Positions 13,753 through 20,676 of a stretch of DNA of 20,676 bases are shown here, in pieces (the stretch's first letter is position 1; every line of letters begins with the position of its first letter). Under the pieces are notes generated by a model. The model searched no databases. It worked only from the letters and a program-made list of their open reading frames with translations, and had not been told where the DNA came from. This stretch comes from an uncultured Rikenellaceae bacterium (lineage in GTDB: Bacteria; Bacteroidota; Bacteroidia; Bacteroidales; Rikenellaceae). Location of the stretch: NCBI GenBank assembly GCA_947054185.1, contig CAMRVW010000019.1:1-20676 (forward strand), given 5' to 3'. The translations under genes and the position numbers were made by a program.

Positions 13753-15805
13753 GCAATATCTGTGAGGCGCTGCGATGCAGAGAGGCGACAAACTCATAAA
13801 GATAATCTTTCTCGGCCTCGCGGGCGGCAAGCTGATAAAACGGGTTCATCACCGTCGAACGCAACACGAACAGACCCTCTTTGACATAATCGTCTTTGGA
13901 TATACCAAGCGGTTTGAGCACACCGGCAATTGAGTCATAGTTGTAAAGGCTCTCGGTAAGGCGTGTGCGCGAGACGAAAAAGTCAATGTTGTTATTACCC
14001 TCACGGCTGCTGACACCCACCGACATTGCGGCATACAGACGGGTGTTAAGCTCGTTTATCTGCGAGAGCGAATAGGTGCGGTCTATGGCATAACCGCCGT
14101 CTTCAGCCGCAACAGGCACCATCATGTAACATATCAAGTTGGTGTCGGGGCGATGTATGGGCTTGAACGTGAACAGCGTACCGTTACCTTTGCCACCCCT
14201 TGCGGCAAAGCGGTCATACTCGGCAAAGCGGCTGAAGTGCTCCAACATGAGGCGTTGCAGCCTCTGTGTGCTTATGAGCGTCGATTTTATTATGGCACCG
14301 TGTCCGTCTATGGTCAGGGGTATGGTCTTGTGTGCAAGATAGCACGATGCAGCCGCCGCGCCGGGCTTAGAACCCTCGAGTATGTAACTGCCGATGTCTC
14401 CTATGGAGAACTCGAAGTCAGGCATCAGGCCGCTCTGCTTGTCGAAGACATAGGCTGCGTCCTGACGTATAAGCTCGGTGACAAGACCGTGCCTTATCGA
14501 CACCATGCCGGCGGGATAAGGTATGTAACCCAGCTTGTGGGGGTCTATGGTTACCGAGTCGGCCTCGGGAAAGCTGAGGAAGGCGCGGTAATTGTTGTCA
14601 TCGCCGCACCAGATGCACTCGCCGGCCTGCGAATTGATGTTTATGCGGCACCTCTCCACTTTGTCGTCCATTGACGCCGACGAGAGGTCGTAACCCTTGA
14701 ACATGGAACGCACATAGCCGCCCCACGCCGAGTCGATATGCAGCCAGAACGACCTGTTATGCACCGCCGACAACTCCTTGCGCAACGCCACAATATTGTG
14801 TATGGGGTCGACGGCACCCTCTTCGGTGGTACCGGCAATGCCCAAAACGGCAGCTATGTAAGTATCATCGGAAGCACCTAACAGCTTGTCGCGCAAAAGG
14901 GAGGTGTTGATGCGGAAATTTTCGTCCACATCGACAATCTCAAGCGAGTCGGAACCGTAACCTAACACGTTGGCCGCCTTTTTGAGGCTGTAATGGGCCG
15001 AAGGCGAGAGATAGACCTTGGGCATGGCACCCACACGCGCAAGGACGGCACCCAAGCCGCGCTCGGCAATGTTATAGTCGCTCTTCTTGACGAAATCGCC
15101 GTAATCGTTCATCACATCTTCGGCGGTGCGTCCTGCCGCCACCTGCTCATAGAACAGCTTGCGGGTCATCCTCACGGCCTCCTGCGGCGCAAGGTGCAGA
15201 AGTGTGCGGTTGTCGACATGGCGAATGTCGCTCACAGAGCCGTCGGGAAGCGCTATCTGATAGGCGATATCCTGCTGCTGACAATATTCGCGCACCGAGA
15301 AAGGCACGAACTTCACCGCGCGCGCAATCCACAGAGCCTCTATGTTGGCTATGGTACCGCCCGACGATATGTGAGTCCACGACTCCGAGGGGTTGAAACC
15401 AAGCATGTCGGCCACAATCTTGCCCACTTCTATCTCGAGCGGGAAACCTATGGGCGACGATTCGCCGCTGATGTTATTGGCATTATAGAGCATGCCGGCA
15501 AAATAGCCCAACACCGAAGGCATGGTCTGCTCTGAGACCATGTGGGCGATGTAACGCGGTGAGTATATGGGATTTTGCGATTTGAAAAGAGCCAGTATGC
15601 GGGTAAGCTCGTCGCGCAGACTGTCTGACATAAGCTCGTGACGGCGACGCATGCGCGAATTGATGACAACGTTGTCTTCGGGGTAATAATTGCGGCGCCA
15701 GTGCACATAATCGCGGAAGATGTCAACCAACATCTTCTCCCAAGTGTCGGAGTGCTCCGCCTTGGGGCCTAAAAACCATGCGGCATAATCTGAGTCGTGA
15801 TTCAT
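13736..15805 (-). CDS. PLP-dependent group II decarboxylase, tyrosine decarboxylase-like
   Basis: This 689-residue enzyme is predicted to decarboxylate an amino acid, probably aromatic, giving an amine and CO2. The PLP site is clear: SVTIDPHKLGYIPYPAG carries the Schiff-base lysine Lys424 with His423. LHIDSAWGGY supplies Asp358, which contacts the pyridine nitrogen in this fold. Other segments closely match bacterial tyrosine decarboxylases: NNISGESSP, SSGGTIANIEALWIAR, GIAGTTEEGAVDPI, GSYILEGSKPGAAAAS and VLRSTVMNPF. It is longer than the roughly 620 residues of the enterococcal enzyme, with an extra cysteine-containing stretch before the PLP lysine region. The family is secure, but tyrosine versus another substrate cannot be settled by eye. 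No amine antiporter of the usual TyrP type is adjacent. It is monocistronic, with its own promoter and terminator. Confidence 0.88.
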   Translation of the reverse strand: MNHDSDYAAWFLGPKAEHSDTWEKMLVDIFRDYVHWRRNYYPEDNVVINSRMRRRHELMSDSLRDELTRILALFKSQNPIYSPRYIAHMVSEQTMPSVLGYFAGMLYNANNISGESSPIGFPLEIEVGKIVADMLGFNPSESWTHISSGGTIANIEALWIARAVKFVPFSVREYCQQQDIAYQIALPDGSVSDIRHVDNRTLLHLAPQEAVRMTRKLFYEQVAAGRTAEDVMNDYGDFVKKSDYNIAERGLGAVLARVGAMPKVYLSPSAHYSLKKAANVLGYGSDSLEIVDVDENFRINTSLLRDKLLGASDDTYIAAVLGIAGTTEEGAVDPIHNIVALRKELSAVHNRSFWLHIDSAWGGYVRSMFKGYDLSSASMDDKVERCRININSQAGECIWCGDDNNYRAFLSFPEADSVTIDPHKLGYIPYPAGMVSIRHGLVTELIRQDAAYVFDKQSGLMPDFEFSIGDIGSYILEGSKPGAAAASCYLAHKTIPLTIDGHGAIIKSTLISTQRLQRLMLEHFSRFAEYDRFAARGGKGNGTLFTFKPIHRPDTNLICYMMVPVAAEDGGYAIDRTYSLSQINELNTRLYAAMSVGVSSREGNNNIDFFVSRTRLTESLYNYDSIAGVLKPLGISKDDYVKEGLFVLRSTVMNPFYQLAAREAEKDYLYEFVASLHRSASQILREFVR

Positions 15806-15822
15806 GGTCGAACTGTTTTTGT

Positions 15823-15855
15823 GAAATTTATTTTTGTTATTTGCTTGTATTCAAA
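15823..15855 (-). promoter_or_regulatory. Probable promoter of the decarboxylase
   Basis: On the minus strand TTTG (15855-15852) is followed after 21 bp by TAAATTTC (15830-15823), one base from the TAnnTTTG consensus. The leader to the ATG at 15805 would be about a dozen bases, as in other genes here. It lies wholly in the 72-bp gap after the DUF4293 gene, which supports separate transcription. Confidence 0.5.
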
Positions 15856-15877
15856 CTGAAAATCACCAACCAAGAGG

Positions 15878-16378
15878 CTATCTTATGCGGTCGAGCGAAC
15901 GTATGAGCATCTCATCGCGCACGATGCCTCTGAACGCCAGATACGACAGTATCAACGTCACCAACGGCACCACGCACACGGGCGACAGGCTCACGGGAGT
16001 CACCGCATCGGGAGCGGCGGCACGCAGAGCGTCAACCACAGAATAGGCCTTATAGACATAATATGCCACATAACCGGCTATGCCAAGCTGAAGCACCATG
16101 CCCGATATGACAAGGCGCATCTGCAACAACCTTCTCTTGAAAAGGAATATCACCACCAAGAGCAAAAGCATGGTGAGCGCCGTGAGAATGCCGTAATATA
16201 TCGTGGGTATAAGCGTGGCATCGAGGCCGTTGCCATCGGTCACTCCGAACGGCAGTATGCCTATCTCGTGTGCCACACCGCCGACATACATGGCAAACGA
16301 GGCCGTCGGCACGAAGAAAAGCAGCAGCAGCAGCAAGACCGCCAACAACAAATATACGCTTTGTATTCTCTGAATCAT
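15878..16378 (-). CDS. DUF4293 family membrane protein
   Basis: This 166-residue protein has the opening MIQRIQSVYLLLA, characteristic of the Bacteroidota-specific DUF4293 family. It has four predicted membrane helices at about 7-29, 57-80, 88-108 and 134-152. A basic loop (FKRRLLQMR) after helix 2 gives topology information. It ends in a basic, arginine-rich tail. The function of the family is unknown. It stands alone on the minus strand, 72 bp before the decarboxylase and about 260 bp after comEC. A possible -7 element (TGATTTTG on the minus strand, 16406-16399) lies just upstream but deviates from consensus. Confidence 0.85.
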   Translation of the reverse strand: MIQRIQSVYLLLAVLLLLLLFFVPTASFAMYVGGVAHEIGILPFGVTDGNGLDATLIPTIYYGILTALTMLLLLVVIFLFKRRLLQMRLVISGMVLQLGIAGYVAYYVYKAYSVVDALRAAAPDAVTPVSLSPVCVVPLVTLILSYLAFRGIVRDEMLIRSLDRIR

Positions 16379-16639
16379 ATCGTTTCGTTTTTAATTGACA
16401 AAATCACCATCGAAAAGCGCCGGTTCCGCCTGCCATGCAATGCCTCGACCACACTCAGCAAGGGCCAAATGCCCGCCGCACTCACAAATGCACCGGAAGT
16501 CAATCCGATCTGCCGCAAATGCACGGACACATTACGCTTTCAGTCAACAAATCTAAACAAATAAACTGAAAAAACCATGTCGCCGCAACCATATATTCGA
16601 TAAATTACGCCATTAATTGCCCGAACCACCTGCACAGGC

Positions 16640-18130
16640 CTATCCGCCTATCATGTAATTGCGCCTCTGCCACGCCACCTCTATGCGCAACATGGCTATG
16701 AATATGAGCGCAAACACGGCCGCACACCCCCACAAAGGGAACTCTATGCCGCCGACATACGACAGAGGCAACCCGAGAGTGAAATCCAAAACGTTATTTA
16801 TAATGCGGAATATCAGCCCCATAACCATATCGCACACCTCTAAGCCGGTGAAAAGGTATATCACACCGGCCACGAGCAACAAGGTGACCAACAATGCCAC
16901 CGCAATGTTATTGATGACGGAGACGACCGACACCATACCGAAATAATGGAGTGTCAGCGGCAAGGTGAAAAGCTGCACCGTCACCGTCACGACCACCGCC
17001 AAAGACAACACCCTTACAGGAGGTGCGGCAAAAACCCACGTCGGCATCAGGGCCTTTATCTTGGGCACAAAGAAGAATATGGCCAATACCGACATGTAAC
17101 TGAGCTGAAAGCCGACATCATATATCAACGCCGGCTTGAGAGCCAGCAACAACAGCGCCGACCCGAAGAGGGCGTCATATCTCCGTGTGTCAGACGGCGA
17201 CGCACCGCCACGCAAGGCCAAAAGCGAAAACATGACCACCGCCCTGAGCACCGACGGCGACAGTCCGCTAACAAGTGCATAACACCACAAAACTGTCACA
17301 ATCAACACCGAACGCACAATGCGTCCGCAACGGAACCGCCTCATGAATGCCAGTGCAAAACCCGCCATCATATATATCACCCCCACATGCAAGCCCGATA
17401 TGGCCATCACGTGCGATATGCCGCCACGACTGTAACGCCTCCCGGTGGCGTCGTCGACCCCCTCTCTGTGACCCAGAAGCATGGCCGCGAGCACACCTTT
17501 GTCGTCCTTATCCAACGACGATGCCTCAAGGCGCCCAAGCCACCTGCCGCGCATGCGGGAAACCATGCCCAAGATGCCACCCGAGACAGGGGCCCGCAAT
17601 ATGGCGTAATCGTCGTCATATACCGTGAGCAACTGACGTATGCCCGTCTTGTAAAGCATTCCCGAGCGACTGCCCGGCGACACCTTCAACGACGACAGCT
17701 CCACCACCCCGGCGGTGAAAACAAGTGTGTCGCCAACCGAAAATGCAGGTGTCCCCTTGTCGAAAAATGCGGCCGCCCTGACATGACACCGTGTCGCATG
17801 GGTCGGATTCAGCACATCGACATTATCGGACAGGGCGCGGACGGTCACCGCATAACAGCCTCCGCCGACGGATCTGTCGACAACAGCCACCATGCGCGAA
17901 AGACCCTCATCGGGCAGTCGCTCCGTTTCAATGGTCAGCAAAGAGACGGAGGCACCACCGACACAAGGTATCAGACAGACCCACAACACACGCAACCGCC
18001 TGAACATCAACACCGGCAGCAACAGCAGAGACCACAACCCCGCCACTAATCCCACAACATAGGCCACAGTAACCCACACCACCGGCATGGCGTTCGCTTT
18101 ACGGCTTATGCTCTCAAATTCAGGTGACAT
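16640..18130 (-). CDS. comEC: ComEC/Rec2-type DNA uptake channel, lacking the C-terminal hydrolase domain
   Basis: ComEC forms the inner-membrane channel that takes single-stranded DNA into the cytoplasm during natural transformation. The 496-residue product has N-terminal hydrophobic helices and a soluble beta-rich region (about 75-175). The competence domain follows, with HVMAISGLHVGVIY (240 onward), SGLSPSVLRAVVMFSL and DVGFQLSYMSVLAIFF, all strongly diagnostic. The protein ends after the last membrane helices with a short basic tail. The metallo-beta-lactamase-like domain found at the C-terminus of Bacillus ComEC is absent. No frame carrying it is visible downstream, so this is a natural short form, as in many Bacteroidota. 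The start is ATG 18130 or ATG 18088. The comM-like gene lies upstream on the same strand, 424 bp away. Confidence 0.9.
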   Translation of the reverse strand: MSPEFESISRKANAMPVVWVTVAYVVGLVAGLWSLLLLPVLMFRRLRVLWVCLIPCVGGASVSLLTIETERLPDEGLSRMVAVVDRSVGGGCYAVTVRALSDNVDVLNPTHATRCHVRAAAFFDKGTPAFSVGDTLVFTAGVVELSSLKVSPGSRSGMLYKTGIRQLLTVYDDDYAILRAPVSGGILGMVSRMRGRWLGRLEASSLDKDDKGVLAAMLLGHREGVDDATGRRYSRGGISHVMAISGLHVGVIYMMAGFALAFMRRFRCGRIVRSVLIVTVLWCYALVSGLSPSVLRAVVMFSLLALRGGASPSDTRRYDALFGSALLLLALKPALIYDVGFQLSYMSVLAIFFFVPKIKALMPTWVFAAPPVRVLSLAVVVTVTVQLFTLPLTLHYFGMVSVVSVINNIAVALLVTLLLVAGVIYLFTGLEVCDMVMGLIFRIINNVLDFTLGLPLSYVGGIEFPLWGCAAVFALIFIAMLRIEVAWQRRNYMIGG

Positions 18131-18554
18131 GCAACAAAGGTGTGTGGTTTCCTGTTTGTGTTTATATGATAATTGCGAGGCTCACAACGTCAGAGGCTAT
18201 GCGACCGAGACTTAGCTCTATGGCTTGTTCATGGTTTTGGCCCGCATGTTTTGCCAACGGCTTTTCTTGCGCTCTGTTTTTGTGTGTGCGGGACTCTTAC
18301 GCCCTATTTTTCGGTGACCATGCCACTCCATGTTTCCCGGCAATCTGTTTTCTGCGGCCGTTTTAAGACCGTTTGGCTCGGAGTTCCTTGCGGCATTTTC
18401 CGACAGGGACATAAGACACGGCGCATCGTCTTGGCAAGTTTTAGCGCGACGACGGTTTGCGGGATCGGGTTCGGCTTCGAGGGCGACGTGATGGCGGACA
18501 GTGGCGGCTTCGGGTTTGGGTTTGGCGGGATGGCTCCGCAAAACATCGGCACCG
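18131..18554. other. 424-bp block of unusual composition between comM and comEC
   Basis: This stretch differs in texture from its neighbours. It is T- and G-rich on the plus strand, with little of the Ile-ATA and Gly-GGC pattern of local genes. Overlapping frames are open on both strands: 107 and 84 codons on the minus strand (18218-18541 and 18304-18558), 148 on the plus strand (18173-18619). None has a motif I recognise, and the plus-strand one runs into the 3' end of comM. A G-rich run with telomere-like spacing lies at 18506-18529. It may be a dispersed repeat, a structured RNA or a decayed gene; I cannot decide between these. Confidence 0.4.
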
Positions 18555-20093
18555 TCACATCACACGACCGGCCATCATGTCATAGCTTCGATATTGCACC
18601 GCCTCGGCAATGTGGTTAGAGCCAATATCCTCCTGTCCGTCGAGGTCGGCTATAGTGCGCGCCACCTTTAATATGCGGTGATATGCCCGCGCACTCAGTC
18701 CCATCTGCTCTATGGCGCTGTCGAGCAACTGACGGCTGCTGTGGCTCAATCTGCAATATCGTTCCACCATACGCGAATTCATGCCGGCATTGGTATGCAC
18801 GTCGGTGCCGGCAAAACGTCGCGTCTGCACCCGGCGCGCCTTCTCCACCCGCTCCCTTATCTGCGCACTCGTCTCCTCGGGCTGCGACTGCGACAGCTCC
18901 GATACCTTCACCGGCATCACCTCTATATGTATGTCTATGCGGTCGAGCAACGGACCCGATATTCTGGCATGATAACGCTTGATGTCGCCAATCTTGCAGC
19001 AGCACTCCTTTTCAGGATGGGTATAATAACCGCACGGACACGGGTTCATGGAGGCCACGAGCATGAACCGCGCCGGATACTCCACACTATAACGCGCACG
19101 AGAGACCGTTATGACACCATCTTCGAGGGGCTGGCGCATCACCTCTAACACCGAACGGCTGTACTCCGGCATCTCGTCGAGAAACAACACTCCGTTGTGC
19201 GACAACGATATCTCGCCGGGTTGCGGATTGGAACCGCCGCCCACCAACGCCACGTTTGATATGGTGTGGTGCGGCGACCTGAAAGGACGGGTGGTCATAA
19301 GGCCGCAGTCGACACCCGTCTTGCCTGCCACGGAGTGTATCTTGGTGGTTTCAAGGGCCTCAGCGGTGGTCATGGGTGGCATTATGGTGGGTATGCGCCG
19401 TGCCAGCATGGTCTTGCCGGCACCGGGAGGCCCCACCATCAGTATATTGTGCCCTCCGGCCACCGCAATCTCAAGCGCCCTCTTGACAACATGCTGACCC
19501 TTGACATCGGCAAAGTCGACATCGCCCGACGAGGCACCGGCCCCATTGCGGCACCTCATGTCGGCCGTTACGCGTTCCATGGGTGCCGTGCCGTTGAAGT
19601 GGGCGACCACCTCTTGCAGGTTACGCGCGCCATACACCACCAACCCATCTATAACCGCAGCCTCACGAGCATTGTCCCACGGCACTATCACGGCATCGAA
19701 ACCCTCCTCACGGGCCTTTATGGCCATGGGCAACGCTCCGGCAATGGGTTTGAGGTTGCCGTCGAGCGATAACTCTCCCAATATCACATAAGAGCCCAAC
19801 ATCTCCGACTTCATCTGCTCAGAGGCCGCCAACAGGCCCAACGCTATGGGCAGGTCGTAAAGTGCCCCCTCCTTTTTTATGCCGGCAGGCGCCATATTGA
19901 CCACTATTTTACGACCCGGCACCCTGAAACCGTTGTTTTCAAAAGCGGAAAAGATGCGCTGCTGGCTCTCTTTGACCGCATTGTCGGGCAACCCGACGAT
20001 ATAGGTCTGCACCCCGGGCGATACATTGACCTCTATGGTTATCGTTATCGCGTCGATGCCTATCAAGGCACTGCTATAACATTTTACCAACAT
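18555..20093 (-). CDS. comM: YifB family Mg-chelatase-like AAA+ ATPase (ComM)
   Basis: The ComM/YifB family are AAA+ hexameric helicases that help integrate transforming DNA by branch migration. The 512-residue product begins with the typical MLVKCYSSALIGIDA and a Lon-protease-like ChlI domain (about 20-140, with VGLPDNAVKES). The Mg-chelatase AAA+ domain carries Walker A GPPGAGKT at 221-228 (Lys227) and the Walker B region LFLDEMPE. It also has SFRSPHH-type segments (RPFRSPHHTISNVALVGGG). A cysteine cluster, CPCGYYTHPEKECCC, follows. The C-terminal helical domain includes SARAYHRILKVARTIADLDG. Length is normal and all motifs are intact. A possible -7 element (TATCTTTA on the minus strand, near 20142-20135) would give a leader of about 30 nt. 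Confidence 0.94.
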   Translation of the reverse strand: MLVKCYSSALIGIDAITITIEVNVSPGVQTYIVGLPDNAVKESQQRIFSAFENNGFRVPGRKIVVNMAPAGIKKEGALYDLPIALGLLAASEQMKSEMLGSYVILGELSLDGNLKPIAGALPMAIKAREEGFDAVIVPWDNAREAAVIDGLVVYGARNLQEVVAHFNGTAPMERVTADMRCRNGAGASSGDVDFADVKGQHVVKRALEIAVAGGHNILMVGPPGAGKTMLARRIPTIMPPMTTAEALETTKIHSVAGKTGVDCGLMTTRPFRSPHHTISNVALVGGGSNPQPGEISLSHNGVLFLDEMPEYSRSVLEVMRQPLEDGVITVSRARYSVEYPARFMLVASMNPCPCGYYTHPEKECCCKIGDIKRYHARISGPLLDRIDIHIEVMPVKVSELSQSQPEETSAQIRERVEKARRVQTRRFAGTDVHTNAGMNSRMVERYCRLSHSSRQLLDSAIEQMGLSARAYHRILKVARTIADLDGQEDIGSNHIAEAVQYRSYDMMAGRVM

Positions 20094-20516
20094 AATGAAA
20101 CTATTTGGAGGAGTAACACAATAATGCGTAAAGATAATAAAAACAGAACTAACTGTAATAACAAAAATACATATTTTGTTTTACTAAGGACATTTTATGC
20201 AGTCGCACGGCAAAATAATAGGTCTTGCGGCGAAGTCTGCCCGGCATCTCCCACACAGTTGTGGCCCCCACAGGTTCGACCCGTGGCTCCGTCAGTACAA
20301 AGGCATGTGCCCAACCCAAGGTGCTGTTCCACATGCTTTACGCTCACGACAGAACCTTTATCACGTTCTGAACCTCCACGCCGATGCGGCCGACGCTCTC
20401 ACACCTCATGCTAAAATCTCATCCCATCACACCCTCGACCCCCGAATCCGCACCCCATGAGGCCGACCTGCGGTCGGCCAACCGCGGTCTGAGGAACGAA
20501 AACCGCACACTATTCC
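20094..20516. other. Intergenic region upstream of comM, no convincing gene
   Basis: Frames of 96 and 87 codons are open on the plus strand (from 20124 and 20197), and one of 61 codons on the minus strand. They overlap each other, are rich in His, Pro, Arg and Cys, and have no recognisable motif. The first follows a GGAGGAG run, but Shine-Dalgarno use is not a feature of this genome. A perfect hairpin, GGCCGACC-TGC-GGTCGGCC, lies at 20461-20479, followed by the palindrome ACCGCGGT at 20481-20488. There is no T-tract, so it is not an intrinsic terminator. Confidence 0.45.
20461..20479. repeat. Perfect GC-rich hairpin
   Basis: Eight-base arms GGCCGACC and GGTCGGCC flank a TGC loop. No T-run follows on either strand. 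It could be part of a structured RNA or a dispersed palindromic repeat; copies elsewhere in the genome would decide. Confidence 0.6.
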
Positions 20517-20675
20517 TTATGCCCGGCATAACGAAGTGACGCCGTAAGCCTTTTCCTTGTGACGGGCTGAGGTACGCAGGCCCGAGCGGCCCGAAGCCTC
20601 CGTCCCACTGAGGGCCGCACCCCGCAGAGTAATATATAGGTCAGTGAATTTGGTGGTGGTGGTGAAGCGCATCAT
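20517..20675 (-). CDS. Possible small ORF of 52 codons, unknown
   Basis: A minus-strand frame starts with two ATG codons (20675 and 20672) and ends at TAA 20519-20517. It reads MMRFTTTTKFTDLY and continues with a Gly/Ser/Arg-rich stretch. It has no signal peptide, membrane helix or motif I recognise. It could extend past the window edge. Its stop codon lies in the near-palindrome TTATGCC-C-GGCATAA (20517-20531). It may be a chance frame within a conserved DNA repeat rather than a gene. Confidence 0.2.
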   Translation of the reverse strand: MMRFTTTTKFTDLYITLRGAALSGTEASGRSGLRTSARHKEKAYGVTSLCRA

Positions 20676-20676
20676 T

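Noticed and set aside
13522..13830. 102-codon minus-strand ORF with an internal repeat
   Set aside because: It is an out-of-frame shadow of the decarboxylase end that reads through the two terminator copies; the internal repeat reflects the DNA duplication.
18173..18619. 148-codon plus-strand ORF
   Set aside because: It runs into the 3' end of comM on the other strand, has no recognisable motif, and competing minus-strand frames are similarly open.
20271..20290. GGTTCGACC resembling a tRNA T-loop
   Set aside because: The stem around it does not pair properly (52-62 position mismatch) and no anticodon or acceptor arm can be drawn from the flanks.
20124..20414. Plus-strand ORF preceded by GGAGGAG, looking like a gene with a Shine-Dalgarno
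   Set aside because: Other genes in the window lack such sites, the translation is rich in Cys, Pro and Arg with no motif, and an overlapping frame is equally open. It is probably chance.

Overview
The window looks like a chromosomal segment of a gut-type Bacteroidales (Bacteroidota), moderately GC-rich by eye (mid-50s %). The evidence is the product set (three MATE pumps, DUF4293, a ComEC without a nuclease-like C-terminus, many lipobox lipoproteins), the lack of Shine-Dalgarno sequences, and Bacteroidota-type -7 elements (TAnnTTTG) a short distance before starts, for example at 46-53 and 7271-7278. The family is not certain; Muribaculaceae or a relative is plausible.

Layout. (1) 72-5083, plus strand: a tight run of MATE transporter, cytidylate-kinase-like P-loop protein, second MATE transporter, small lipoprotein and GT4 glycosyltransferase, with gaps of 2-11 bp and one 11-bp overlap. 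(2) 5141-6896: grpE-dnaJ, closed by a strong rho-independent terminator at 6919-6952. (3) 7299-11573: two adjacent lipoprotein genes, each combining a beta-propeller with two CXXCH haem c sites. The first is HzsA-related. The second is a propeller fused to a MauG/cytochrome c peroxidase-like dihaem domain. Together they reproduce the domain content of hydrazine synthase (alpha; beta plus gamma fused). This is the most interesting part of the window. (4) 11574-12099: a non-coding spacer with a five-unit 10-bp tandem repeat and a perfect AT-rich palindrome. (5) 12100-13452: a third MATE pump. (6) 13521-13752: a duplicated gene-end/terminator segment between convergent genes. (7) Minus strand 13736-20093: a tyrosine-decarboxylase-like PLP enzyme, a DUF4293 membrane protein, ComEC, and the YifB/ComM ATPase. 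(8) 20094-20676: no convincing gene apart from a weak 52-codon minus-strand ORF.

How the parts relate. grpE and dnaJ encode the DnaK co-chaperones. ComEC (DNA uptake channel) and ComM (helicase for integrating transforming DNA) suggest competence functions, although a 424-bp block of unusual composition separates them. The two haem lipoproteins probably form one periplasmic or outer-membrane redox complex. No nitrite, hydrazine or hydroxylamine enzymes and no haem-maturation genes are in the window, so the substrate is unknown. No rRNA, tRNA, CRISPR array, insertion sequence or phage gene was recognised. All family assignments were made by reading motifs, without database searches.
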